Positions 8,231 through 16,941 of a stretch of 64,000 nt of DNA are shown here, piece after piece. The translations under genes were made by a program, and so were the position numbers. The stretch's first letter is position 1; each line of letters opens with the position of its first letter. The notes under the pieces are model-generated. The model did not search any database. It was not told the origin of the DNA and worked only from the letters and a program-made list of their open reading frames with translations. The DNA is from Psychrobacter immobilis (GTDB taxonomy: Bacteria > Pseudomonadota > Gammaproteobacteria > Pseudomonadales > Moraxellaceae): the NCBI RefSeq assembly GCF_904846235.1, contig NZ_CAJGZN010000016.1:1-64000 (forward strand), read 5' to 3'.

Positions 8231-9874
8231 ATGAACATTATTGACCAGCTAGAACAAACGGTAACCCCAGCTGTAATGGGTAATGATGACAGCAATAATG
8301 TCGCCTATGTCAGTCTACTTGAGCAGTTTTATGCTGTTTTGGCTGCGCGCCTAGCTGTGCCACAGGTTTACTCACAGTTGCTGCGTACTGACCAAGTAAT
8401 TACTAGCAGCAATAATGAAAGCCCTTTATTTGAACAAATATGGCAAGATAAAAGTCTGCAAGAGACTATTGTCAAAGAATTGTCAGCCACCCATCACATT
8501 GATGAGCAGACAACTGAGCAATTACTAATTAGTGCTACACCATTGGCATATCGTGAGCTAAAAGTATTGGCCAATGGGCAGTTTTTGCCAGCATTTTTGC
8601 AAGAAAAACAGGCTGCTTTACGACCATATTTACCTATCTGGGCAGCAGCTGTGATTACTGCTACTCAAGGCGTTAGTCAGCAAATACAAACAAGCTTCAA
8701 TTCAGATGATGGCCATATACCAGTACATGTGCCAGTAAGTGACGACATATCGAATAGACTTGACGACTCTACTTTAGATACTGGCATAGCTGGCATAGTC
8801 GCACCAATAACGAACACTGATGCAGAAAGTATAGAGCAAATGTCAATTGCTGAGCGCGTAAGCACTGAAGTATTAGATGACGATACAATTGCCAGTAGTG
8901 ATGCTATTCATGCCAATCCAGCAGCCTATCATCTGGCAGAAAACAGTAACTTGAAGCATGCACAAGTACGCACTCGCAATCAACGAAACGATCTACTAAT
9001 ACGTGTGTTTTTATTAATAGTAGCCCTTGCTGCGCTTGCACTAGCAGCATGGGCATTATTAGTGAAACCCAATAATGAAATACCAGTAGAACCTGTGGCC
9101 ACAGTACCTGTTGAACCACAGCCAGCACCCGTATCTCCTGTACCAACAACGACTCCTGTTGAGCTTATTGTCGGTGTAGACAACGGCAGTAACTTGTACA
9201 CTTGTAGTGCGACCGTTGGCGATACTGCGCTGCAAAGCACGTTGCAACAGGCGCTTAATACAAGCTTTGGTGAGCAGGCCAGTATTTGTGAGTTGAACAT
9301 ACAGGATGGGGTAGCAACCACAATCGCTAATATGCCTGCGGAGGCACTGCCCAATGTCTTGACGATGCTTAGATCAACACCATTTGCACGTTTGCATGTG
9401 CAAAATGACCGTCTCACACTGGAGGCGCCAGACAATATGCAGCTACAAAAACTGGTCACAGAAGTACGCAACTTAGCACCAGCGATGGTGGTCGAGAGTA
9501 CAGCGCCACTGCCATTGCCTGATAATAGTAATATTGGTGATGCTACGAACAATATGGCAAACGCAAATAACCAGTTTGTAGATGATGGGGCGGGGATTAA
9601 TAATCAATTCAATAATAATGGGGTAAATAGTAACTCTGGCGAATACCAAGCATCAGATGATGATACTGGAGATCGTGTGATACCAACTCCTTTGCCTAAC
9701 AATAATAGCTTTAATAATGCGCCCAACAATCTGCCTACCAATGGCGCGAGTAATATTCCCAACAACTTTCCTTCGAATAATCAAACGACCAGACCGCCAG
9801 GCCCTTTTTCACCTTCAGAAGTGGATGAGATGGCAAACACGGTCATCGTTGCTGAACCAGCTCAAGTAAGATAG
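8231..9874 (+). CDS. DUF937-like inner-membrane protein with BON-like domain and Asn-rich tail
   Basis: This is a 547-residue paralog of the next gene without that gene's OmpA domain. Residues ~1-150 are an alpha-helical DUF937-like region (LLEQFYAVLAARLA). An Asp/Thr/Ser-rich linker follows, then one transmembrane segment near residues 256-278 (IRVFLLIVALAALALAAWAL), a Pro/Val-rich linker, and a BON-like periplasmic region with two cysteines (LYTCSATVGD and ASICELN) matching cysteines in the neighbour. From about residue 435 the protein becomes an Asn/Pro-rich low-complexity tail with repeated NNQF, NNGV and NNLP units. Function is unknown. The likely topology is N-terminus in the cytoplasm and the rest in the periplasm. 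A terminator follows at 9885. Confidence 0.75.
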   Translation: MNIIDQLEQTVTPAVMGNDDSNNVAYVSLLEQFYAVLAARLAVPQVYSQLLRTDQVITSSNNESPLFEQIWQDKSLQETIVKELSATHHIDEQTTEQLLISATPLAYRELKVLANGQFLPAFLQEKQAALRPYLPIWAAAVITATQGVSQQIQTSFNSDDGHIPVHVPVSDDISNRLDDSTLDTGIAGIVAPITNTDAESIEQMSIAERVSTEVLDDDTIASSDAIHANPAAYHLAENSNLKHAQVRTRNQRNDLLIRVFLLIVALAALALAAWALLVKPNNEIPVEPVATVPVEPQPAPVSPVPTTTPVELIVGVDNGSNLYTCSATVGDTALQSTLQQALNTSFGEQASICELNIQDGVATTIANMPAEALPNVLTMLRSTPFARLHVQNDRLTLEAPDNMQLQKLVTEVRNLAPAMVVESTAPLPLPDNSNIGDATNNMANANNQFVDDGAGINNQFNNNGVNSNSGEYQASDDDTGDRVIPTPLPNNNSFNNAPNNLPTNGASNIPNNFPSNNQTTRPPGPFSPSEVDEMANTVIVAEPAQVR

Positions 9875-10176
9875 GTTTTTATAAGGCACGCTGTTTCATA
9901 GGGCGTGTCTTTTTATATGGCCTATCTTTTCATGTAATTTAGCTACAGTTACGTGTGCCAACCGAAACATTACTTACTGTATCATTTGCACAACAACGTA
10001 CAGACTGTGAATAACAGCTTAAGGATTTTATAATAATCAAAACCAAACAAAGTAGTTTGATGAATTTATCGCCACCATGATTATCTAATACTATAACGAT
10101 TGAATACAAAAGAATGATATAGCTATTTTTTGAGCGAACGAATGATATAAATAAAAATTAAGGGGAGAGCCATATT
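9875..10176. other. Intergenic region between the two DUF937-like paralogs
   Basis: Besides the terminator at 9885-9914, the gap contains TATAAT at 10029-10034 with a poor -35 (TGTGAA, 17 bases upstream), a weak promoter candidate for the OmpA-domain gene about 140 bases from its start. Nothing else is recognised. Confidence 0.35.
9885..9914 (+). terminator. Rho-independent terminator after the DUF937-like gene
   Basis: GGCACGC (9885-9891) pairs with GCGTGTC (9903-9909) with one G-U pair, followed by five T. It sits 11 bases after the stop codon at 9874. Confidence 0.75.
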
Positions 10177-11775
10177 ATGGATATTATTAGCCATTTGACA
10201 CGCACCGTCAGTCCAGCCGTATTGGAAGATGATCGTAGCCCAGCTAAGAAAAATCTATTAGAACAGTTTTATGCCATTTTTGCTGCTCGTCTTGCAGACA
10301 ATGATACTTTTAGCCGCTTTGCCAATGAAAACATTGCCCGTGACGACAATGCTTTTTATGACCGTGTATGGACAGAAGGGGCACACCGCGACCAAATTTC
10401 TCGCGAATTAGCAGGCAAACATAATGTCGATGCAACCGCTTCACGTGGTCTGATTGCGATGGCAGCGCCTCTAGCTTTTCATGAGATCAAAAGCTTGGCT
10501 GGTACCACGCCCGTTCCACAATTTTTGAATGACAACCTGAACAGTTACCAGCATCATATCCCTGCATGGGCGGGTACTGTTTTGCCTGCTAGTGCAGTCG
10601 CTGCCACTTCTACTGCGGCTGGCACACCAATTTCTGATACCACCAGCACAGCGCCATTGCAAAAAGAAGAAGAGCCAAAAGAGAGCTTTATGAAAGCACT
10701 GCTACCTATTATTGGTTTGATTATCCTAGGTGCATTGGCTTGGGCACTACTCAGAGGCTGTCAAGAAAACCCTGAGCCTGTAGCAACGCCAGCAGCCACA
10801 GTACAGCAAGGGGCACAAGGTAATGAGGTACTAGAGGTTGCAGGCGCGACTGAACCTGCATCACTGAGTATCGCAACTGGTGAAAATAGCGAGCTGTATG
10901 CTTGTCGTATGAGCGTGGGTGATGAGACACTACAAACCAATGTTATGAACGCTTTGACTGGTGCATTTGGTGATGAAGCCAATAAATGCCGTGCTGATGT
11001 TGATGATAATTTTGCAGTAGATATGCCAGCATCCGCTCAGTTGGCAACGATATTACCAATTATCAAAAATGTACCGAATGCGAGCATGATTATCAAAGGC
11101 GATAACATTACTGTCAATGCTCCTGATAAAGCCGCGTTGGACAAATTGGTTGCTGATTTACAAGCAGCTGCTCCTGCTATGACCGTGCAAGCTGAAGGCC
11201 CATTAGACTTGCAAGGCGAGATTGATGACAGTCTGGCTGCTGCAGATGTGGCGATGACCAATCTGGGTGATAACCCAGATCCACGTGATGTTGCTCGCGC
11301 TTTGAGTATTCAGGTGATTAACTTCCAAGTAGATGAAGCGGTTATACCTGAAGTCAATAAGGCGCTACTAGACCGTGCTGCAGAAATCATCAACAACGTA
11401 CCTGATATGAAGCTGATGATCGTCGGTCATACGGACAGTCAGGCCTCTGATACCTATAATATGGAGCTGTCTCAGGAGCGTGCTGAGTCAGTGAAAGCGT
11501 ATCTAGTGTCTAAAGGGGTTGATGCCAGTAAACTAGCTACCAAAGGTATGGGCGAATCAGAACCAATCGCAGATAATTCAACCGAACAAGGTCGCTTCCG
11601 CAATCGCCGTATTGAATTTATGGTCAATGACGAAGTGGTCAGCGCAAATGATGGCATGATGATAAACAGTGATTCGCTAGATCCAGATATGAACCCATTA
11701 GATAGTAACAACGACGATTTGTTACCAGATGGCGATGATGCTACCCAAGGTACTGCGGTAGACCCAACCAATTAA
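10177..11775 (+). CDS. OmpA-domain protein with N-terminal DUF937-like and BON-like regions
   Basis: This 532-residue protein probably anchors to the inner membrane and binds peptidoglycan in the periplasm. In order it shows a DUF937-like helical region (~1-135, LLEQFYAIFAARLA), a Thr/Ala linker, one transmembrane segment near 172-190 (LLPIIGLIILGALAWALL), a BON-like region with two cysteines (LYACRMSVGD, NKCRADV), and an OmpA C-terminal domain (~370-490) with INFQVDEAVI, GHTDSQASDTYN, LSQERAESVKAYL and GRFRNRRIEFMV. These supply the Asp and Arg used by OmpA domains to bind diaminopimelate. The last ~40 residues are acidic and Asn/Asp-rich. A good Shine-Dalgarno (AAGGGGAGAG) precedes the ATG. 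It is a clear paralog of the upstream gene. Confidence 0.85.
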   Translation: MDIISHLTRTVSPAVLEDDRSPAKKNLLEQFYAIFAARLADNDTFSRFANENIARDDNAFYDRVWTEGAHRDQISRELAGKHNVDATASRGLIAMAAPLAFHEIKSLAGTTPVPQFLNDNLNSYQHHIPAWAGTVLPASAVAATSTAAGTPISDTTSTAPLQKEEEPKESFMKALLPIIGLIILGALAWALLRGCQENPEPVATPAATVQQGAQGNEVLEVAGATEPASLSIATGENSELYACRMSVGDETLQTNVMNALTGAFGDEANKCRADVDDNFAVDMPASAQLATILPIIKNVPNASMIIKGDNITVNAPDKAALDKLVADLQAAAPAMTVQAEGPLDLQGEIDDSLAAADVAMTNLGDNPDPRDVARALSIQVINFQVDEAVIPEVNKALLDRAAEIINNVPDMKLMIVGHTDSQASDTYNMELSQERAESVKAYLVSKGVDASKLATKGMGESEPIADNSTEQGRFRNRRIEFMVNDEVVSANDGMMINSDSLDPDMNPLDSNNDDLLPDGDDATQGTAVDPTN

Positions 11776-11813
11776 TCTATTTGTTCTTATTTTGATTATA
11801 GTAGCCAAATGAT

Positions 11814-11846
11814 AAAAACCGCATCTTATAAAGATGCGGTTTTTTG
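11814..11846. terminator. Bidirectional terminator between the OmpA-domain gene and nagZ
   Basis: AAAAACCGCATCT pairs with AGATGCGGTTTTTT around a short loop, with an A-tract before and a T-tract after, so it can serve both convergent genes. Confidence 0.88.
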
Positions 11847-11873
11847 TATGCTACTCGATGACAATTGAACAAG

Positions 11874-12953
11874 CTATTGTTTATATAGAGTAGGATCTGT
11901 TGATTGCTTAGCAGTCTGACCATCAGCTTGCGCATCAAAGAAAGTCTGAGTAACATTTTGCTTGGCTTGCTGCCAGTATTCAAACTGCTGGCAGGTAGAT
12001 TCAAGGTCGCCTTGCCATGTTGGAATGTTGCCACGCATGGTTTTGATACGTTGCTGGTTAGGGTAAGGCAGATCTTGCGCAGCTTTAGCTGCCTCATGAG
12101 CAGCCACACGGTCGTTGCATACGAGAGCAATATCACAACCAGCATCAATGGCCGCTTTTACGCGAGCACTGACATCACCAGCCGCCTTTGCACCTGCCAT
12201 CGATAAATCATCAGAGAAAAGTACCCCGTCAAATTTAAGCTCATCTCGAATGATATCTTGTAGCCAAATTTTGGAGAATCCTGCTGGCTTGTCGTCTACT
12301 TGCGAAAATATCACATGCGCTGGCATAAGAGCGTCTAGACTATGTAGCGTTTGAGCAAAAGGTTGCATATCGCTATTGATAATCTCATCTAAGCTACGCG
12401 TGTCGATGGCTTCTGATACGTGCGAGTCAGGAGCGATAGCCCCATGACCGGGGAAGTGTTTACCAGTGGTTGCCATACCAACCGCTTTCATTCCGCGCAT
12501 GAACTGTGTTGCAAGCGCAGTGATGGCTTGTGGCTCATGATGAAAACTGCGGTCACCGATGACTTGGCTAATACCATCTCTATCCAGTACGGGTGCAAAG
12601 CTCAAATCGATTCCTACAGCCAGCACTTCAGCCGCCATTAGATAACCGCAATCGTAGGCGCAGCTGAGTGCTTGACTTGGGTCTTGATTGAATAGCTCAC
12701 CCAATCGCCCCATAGCAGGTAGGGGCGTGAAGCCTTCACGTAGCCTCGCGACTCGTCCACCTTCTTGGTCCACACCGATAAGTATGTCTTGATTGTGATA
12801 ACGTATATCATCGCATAGTGCTCTGACTTGGGCCGCATCTGTGACGTTACGACCAAACAATATTACTCCGCCGACCTGTGCTTGTTTAATCAAACTGACA
12901 TCTTCAGCGGTCAAAGCGGTACTATCGATATCTATCATTAAAACGCCGTACAT
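11874..12953 (-). CDS. nagZ: Beta-N-acetylhexosaminidase NagZ
   Basis: NagZ is a cytoplasmic family GH3 enzyme that removes GlcNAc from GlcNAc-1,6-anhydroMurNAc peptides in peptidoglycan recycling. The 359-residue product shows VGGVILFGRN, the nucleotide-like IGVDQEGGRVARL, the hallmark KHFPGHG with the catalytic histidine loop (PGHGAIAPDSH), and GVLFSDDLSMAGAK holding the Asp nucleophile. There is no signal peptide, as expected. ATG 12953 has AAGGAA upstream at proper spacing. The ~35 C-terminal residues after QQFEYWQQAK are polar and not conserved as far as I can judge. Confidence 0.93.
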   Translation of the reverse strand: MYGVLMIDIDSTALTAEDVSLIKQAQVGGVILFGRNVTDAAQVRALCDDIRYHNQDILIGVDQEGGRVARLREGFTPLPAMGRLGELFNQDPSQALSCAYDCGYLMAAEVLAVGIDLSFAPVLDRDGISQVIGDRSFHHEPQAITALATQFMRGMKAVGMATTGKHFPGHGAIAPDSHVSEAIDTRSLDEIINSDMQPFAQTLHSLDALMPAHVIFSQVDDKPAGFSKIWLQDIIRDELKFDGVLFSDDLSMAGAKAAGDVSARVKAAIDAGCDIALVCNDRVAAHEAAKAAQDLPYPNQQRIKTMRGNIPTWQGDLESTCQQFEYWQQAKQNVTQTFFDAQADGQTAKQSTDPTLYKQ

Positions 12954-13412
12954 CGCGTGTTCCTTATTATTTTATATATGGTTATATTATGAGGTTGACT
13001 GATTATCTATCTATGGCTGTCTTATCGCTTATCAGTCATTGTTCAGATGTTTTATTATGACAGTTATTATTAACTGAGCATAATGTGGCAGATTATTAGG
13101 GTCAAATTAATTTGCTAATAGCCATTAGCTTTAGGTATTAAATCGATGTTGATAGCCCTCAATTACTATGTATGATAAAAGTGATAGAAAGTTTGGTATG
13201 TACAGAGGTAGCGTGTAAGATTGCTTATACAGTTTGAGACAGTTCAGTATTTATGCGCGTGATAATATTGATTGATTTTTGACTACATATCAGTATTTAA
13301 TGATGCATAAAGTATAAGAATAAAACACAGCATTTATAGGTCATAACAGATTTGAGCATTTCTAATTCTGATGAATTACCCAATACTATTAACTTCAAAT
13401 AACTAGGTACAT
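12954..13412. other. Divergent intergenic region, nagZ / prc
   Basis: This 459-base gap must hold the promoters of both divergent genes. It is AT-rich. I found no strong -35/-10 pair, no long inverted repeat and no small gene. Confidence 0.4.
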
Positions 13413-15626
13413 ATGATGAAAAAACAACCAGCACAGTGGTTACTCAGTGCAGCGTCAGTGGGCATCGCCGGTATTATCCTGACCCAAAGTTACGGTACTG
13501 CAGTCGCCGAGACCAACACGGGCAGTTTCGTTCAGACTCCTGAGCAAAAGGTCACCACCCGTCAAGTAGCCGCTTTACTGGATCGCAGTCATTATCTTAA
13601 TCAGCCTTTAGATAGTAAGACTGGTAGCGAAATCCTATCAATGTATATCGATAGCCTTGACCCAAACCATACGTTATTTTTGCAATCCGATGTCGATGAG
13701 CTGAAGAAAAAACACGCTGAAGATTTTGGCGCTCGCCTAAAGCAAGGTGATCTGTCTGCAGGGGTAGAGGTGTTTGATCGTTACCGCAAACGCTCAAATG
13801 AGTACTTTGCGATGGCCACCAAGATGCTCAAAACAGACATTGATTTGACAGGTAATGACACAATCATTCTTGATCGTGAAAAACTCGGCCATTTTAAAAC
13901 TAAAAAAGAGCAGCGTGATTACTGGGAACGTCAGCTAAAGTTTCAGTTGATGAGCATTACGCTCGGTCAAGAAGACGAAAAAGCCAAAGAGAAAGTATTT
14001 TTAAGTAATCCAGATATCACTCGTGGGCAAGACTTAGTACGTAACGATGAGCGTACACCAAATGAGATTTTGCAAAATCGTTTGTCGCGTCAACAAGAGC
14101 AGTTTAAACGCCTCAAAGATGATGAAATCATGGAGACCATCTTAAATACGGCGATGCTCACTTATGATCCGCACAGTAATTACTATGCACCGATTCAAGC
14201 GACTGAATTGCAAATCCAGTCTAGTCTTCAGTTAGAGGGCATTGGTGTCTCTATTCGTCCAGATCGCAAAAATCCAGACTATACTCGTATTGTGACCTTA
14301 GTCGATGGTGGTCCAGCCGCCAAGTCGGGTCAAATCAAGCCCAATGATTTGATCGTTGGTATCGCAAAAGATGGCGAAACCATGACGGATGTGGTTGGTT
14401 GGTCAACGCGTGAAATTGTCAGCTTGATTCGCGGAAAACGCGGTACATCGGTCACACTGAAACTACGTCAACCTAACACCCCAGATGCTAGCGCCCGTAC
14501 GGTCACAGTGGTACGAGACATTATTCAGCAAGAAGAGTCCGGCGTCACTCAGCGAGTGGTAGAAGTGCAGCGTCCTAATATTGATAAGACACCAAAGCGT
14601 ATTGGCGTACTTGAGATACCGAGCTTTTATCTAAACTATCGTGCACGTCGCAATGGTGAAGACTATCGTAGCGTCAGTATCGATACTGAAAAGGCGTTAA
14701 AAGAGCTGAATAAACAAAATATCGATGGTCTAGTGGTTGATTTGAGAAACAACCCTGGCGGCTCATTAGATGAAGTTGCCAAGATGCTAGGTTTCTTTAT
14801 CAAGAGTGGACCACTGGTACAGATTCGTGATAATCGCGGTAATATTCAAGTGTATCGTGACAATGATGGCGGTGAGCAATTGTATGATGGCAAGATGGCG
14901 GTCATTACCAATTTAGCATCGGCCTCAGCTAGTGAAATTTTTGCTGCTGCTATTCAAGACTATGGTCGCGGATTAGTGGTTGGTAGTACGACAACTGGCA
15001 AAGGCTCTGCGCAGATTCAACTTGATAGCTTGGCGCTAGGTTCTGCTACCTTAACTCAGCGTAAATTTTATCGTGTCACTGGCGGTAGTACGCAAAATAA
15101 AGGTGTCGTACCAGACGTTGAGCTAGTCAATATCTATGATGATGCAACCTTTGGCGAGCGCGCTCAGAAAAAAGCATTGCCTTGGGACACTATCAGAACG
15201 GCGCCGTACAAGCCTGAAGGGAAGTTTACCAGTGATACTTTGGCGACGCTCAATCAACAGTCTAAGATTCGCCAACAAAAAGACCCGCAGTTTACTTATC
15301 TGTCGACGCTAAATGATATTCGTAACATGGATGATGAAAAGAAACCTGTTCGTTTAGATATCAATAGCCGCCGAGCTAAAATGCAGCTAATTGAAAAACG
15401 CTCATTAGAAGCAGAAAACAAGCGCCTTATCGCAACTGGTGAGCGTCCGTACTCTAATTGGAACACTTATCAGGCAGCGATGGATGCAAAATTTGAAGAA
15501 CGTAGCCGTATGAAAGCAGCTGAACGTCCAGAATTACCAGAGGATGAAGCGTTTATCAATGAGGCAGCTTACTTGATGCTCAGCGCTGAACCTAAGACAA
15601 TGCTTAGCCCTGAAGAAAAGCTATAA
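13413..15626 (+). CDS. prc: Tail-specific (carboxy-terminal processing) protease Prc
   Basis: Prc is a periplasmic S41 protease that degrades proteins from their C-terminus and trims lipoproteins and murein hydrolases. The 737-residue product starts with a signal sequence (hydrophobic stretch WLLSAASVGIAGIILT), followed by a helical domain, a PDZ domain near 285-370 (LEGIGVSIRPD, VDGGPAAKSGQIKPNDLIVGI) and the S41 core LVVDLRNNPGGSLDEVAKMLG. The catalytic Ser lies in SASASE (Ser505/507) and the general-base Lys in TTGKGS (Lys530), the Prc-type Ser/Lys dyad. A C-terminal DUF3340-like helical region follows. Two adjacent ATGs (13413, 13416) are possible starts. A perfect 30-bp palindrome lies 25 bases after the stop. 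Confidence 0.94.
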   Translation: MMKKQPAQWLLSAASVGIAGIILTQSYGTAVAETNTGSFVQTPEQKVTTRQVAALLDRSHYLNQPLDSKTGSEILSMYIDSLDPNHTLFLQSDVDELKKKHAEDFGARLKQGDLSAGVEVFDRYRKRSNEYFAMATKMLKTDIDLTGNDTIILDREKLGHFKTKKEQRDYWERQLKFQLMSITLGQEDEKAKEKVFLSNPDITRGQDLVRNDERTPNEILQNRLSRQQEQFKRLKDDEIMETILNTAMLTYDPHSNYYAPIQATELQIQSSLQLEGIGVSIRPDRKNPDYTRIVTLVDGGPAAKSGQIKPNDLIVGIAKDGETMTDVVGWSTREIVSLIRGKRGTSVTLKLRQPNTPDASARTVTVVRDIIQQEESGVTQRVVEVQRPNIDKTPKRIGVLEIPSFYLNYRARRNGEDYRSVSIDTEKALKELNKQNIDGLVVDLRNNPGGSLDEVAKMLGFFIKSGPLVQIRDNRGNIQVYRDNDGGEQLYDGKMAVITNLASASASEIFAAAIQDYGRGLVVGSTTTGKGSAQIQLDSLALGSATLTQRKFYRVTGGSTQNKGVVPDVELVNIYDDATFGERAQKKALPWDTIRTAPYKPEGKFTSDTLATLNQQSKIRQQKDPQFTYLSTLNDIRNMDDEKKPVRLDINSRRAKMQLIEKRSLEAENKRLIATGERPYSNWNTYQAAMDAKFEERSRMKAAERPELPEDEAFINEAAYLMLSAEPKTMLSPEEKL

Positions 15627-15650
15627 TGTTAAGTTATTATAGCGTTACGT

Positions 15651-15680
15651 AATCTATGTAAGCATATGCTTACATAGATT
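15651..15680. repeat. Perfect 30-bp palindrome downstream of prc
   Basis: The left arm AATCTATGTAAGCAT and the right arm ATGCTTACATAGATT are exact reverse complements with no spacer. It starts 25 bases after the prc stop. No T-tract follows, so it is not a classical Rho-independent terminator. It could be a protein-binding site or an RNA-processing or stability hairpin. Confidence 0.85.
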
Positions 15681-15896
15681 GACGTTTAGACCTCTTACCA
15701 ACGAAGGGTCAATCTGCGACTATAACTGTACGGCACGATTGAACGAAACGGTTCATTGATACTAGGGATTGGTATCTTAAAGGTCGCACTAGGGATAAGT
15801 AGTTTGCTGATTAAGGATGATAAGGCTGGATGCCTGTCAGTTATGAGATACCCCGGGATTAGGTATCATGTAACGCTAACATGGATGGTTGGTAAT

Positions 15897-15931
15897 AAAA
15901 GCCGCATGACGCTTGTCGTTATGCGGCTTTG
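15897..15931 (+). terminator. Rho-independent terminator, plus strand, 3' of prc
   Basis: AAGCCGCATGAC pairs with GTTATGCGGCTTT across an 11-bp stem with G-U pairs, followed by a short T-tract. It lies 270 bases after prc, implying either a long prc 3' UTR or a separate short transcript. Confidence 0.75.
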
Positions 15932-16033
15932 TTACATCTGGATATTAATAATGTTTATAGCGGATTCTTTAAATAGATAGTACTCAAGTTGATGATATTT
16001 ATATTAATTCGAAACTTACCATGAAGTAAGCAT

Positions 16034-16070
16034 AAAAAAGGCCAGTAACCTTATCAGCTACTGGCCTTTT
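16034..16070 (-). terminator. Terminator of the SlyD-like gene (probably bidirectional)
   Basis: AAAAAAGGCCAGTAAC pairs with GCTACTGGCCTTTT. On the minus strand it ends in a run of T after the stem, about 60 bases past the stop of the SlyD-like gene. Confidence 0.88.
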
Positions 16071-16131
16071 ATATTAGATGATAGATTTAATAGATTATCC
16101 TCTAACTATTGTCACTACACTCTAGAAGAGA

Positions 16132-16617
16132 TTAGTGCTCAACGCCACCTGCACCATGTACATGGCCATGGTTTAGTTCGTCTTCAGTTGCTGCACGTAC
16201 TTCTTGGATTTCAACATCGAATGTCAAACGCTTGCCAGCCAATGGATGGTTTGCATCAACAGTAACTTCTTGATCGTTTACAGCAGTTACGGTAACCAAC
16301 ATTACTTGGCCGCCAGCTTCTGACTGGAACTGCATACCAGGCTGAATGTCATCAACGCCTTGGAAGTTGTCACGTGGTACATGCTGTACTGCTTGCTCTT
16401 GGTATTCGCCGTAGCCATCAGCAGGTTCAACGACTGCATTAACTTTTTCGCCAGCAGACTTACCTTCTAATTGTGCTTCTAGGCCTGGGATAATGTTGCT
16501 GTGACCATGTAGATAAGCAAGTGGCTGACCTTCTGGTGACTGGTCAAGGATATTGCCTTCGTCGTCTTTTAATGTGTAATTGAATTTGACGGCAGTGTCT
16601 TTTGCGATAGTAGTCAT
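16132..16617 (-). CDS. SlyD-like FKBP peptidyl-prolyl cis-trans isomerase
   Basis: This 161-residue cytosolic protein is an FKBP-type prolyl isomerase of the SlyD/FkpB subclass, with the insert-in-flap domain that gives chaperone activity. Visible features are FNYTLKDDEGNILDQS, the FKBP loop LAYLHGHSNIIPGLEAQLEGKSAGEK, the IF domain (GYGEYQEQAVQHVP), and VDANHPLAGKRLTFDVEI. The C-terminal tail is short with three histidines (NHGHVHGAGGVEH), a reduced version of SlyD's metal-binding tail, so weak nickel or zinc binding is possible. RBS AGGAT precedes the ATG. It is divergent from the M61 peptidase gene and ends at a strong hairpin. Confidence 0.9.
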   Translation of the reverse strand: MTTIAKDTAVKFNYTLKDDEGNILDQSPEGQPLAYLHGHSNIIPGLEAQLEGKSAGEKVNAVVEPADGYGEYQEQAVQHVPRDNFQGVDDIQPGMQFQSEAGGQVMLVTVTAVNDQEVTVDANHPLAGKRLTFDVEIQEVRAATEDELNHGHVHGAGGVEH

Positions 16618-16941
16618 AAAATATCCTAAATATATCTATGTAAAAAATTAAATACGGTTGCAATAAACCTAAAAAAGCCAATCTGCAAGCCAAAAGGCCA
16701 CGTCATTAGTCAATTATCATCAGTTTATTAAAGTAACTTTAGCAGTTAGCATCTTTAATTGAGATGGCCCACATAACTTTCAAGGCAAAAAACATAAAAA
16801 ATGCCAATTAATGCCACAATTTACAATAATAACTGCTATTTTCTATAGTTAATGCATAGCTATTGGCTATTCATGGTTTAGGAGTTGCTTTTTTAGAGTA
16901 GGACTTCTAGCATAATTATAAAAATAAGGACGAGAGATACG
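16618..16941. other. Divergent intergenic region, SlyD-like / M61 peptidase
   Basis: The 324-base AT-rich gap contains the promoters of both genes. I see no clear operator, hairpin or small gene in it. Confidence 0.4.

Larger units (their letters stand above)
15627..16131. other. Intergenic region between prc and the SlyD-like gene
   Basis: This 505-base gap holds a perfect 30-bp palindrome (15651-15680), two related imperfect inverted repeats (GATAC...GGGATT...GTATC at 15758-15776 and 15847-15867), a plus-strand terminator (15897-15931) and a shared terminator (16034-16070). A 74-codon open frame at 15756-15980 starts with TTG and runs through the terminator, so I do not consider it a gene. 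Confidence 0.6.

Noticed and set aside
8980-9552. 190-codon minus-strand frame inside the DUF937-like gene
   Set aside because: It is an antisense shadow of a well-supported gene with two family-consistent regions and a paralog next door.
15756-15980. 74-codon frame between prc and the SlyD-like gene
   Set aside because: It starts with TTG without a ribosome-binding site, runs through a strong terminator hairpin, and resembles no family.
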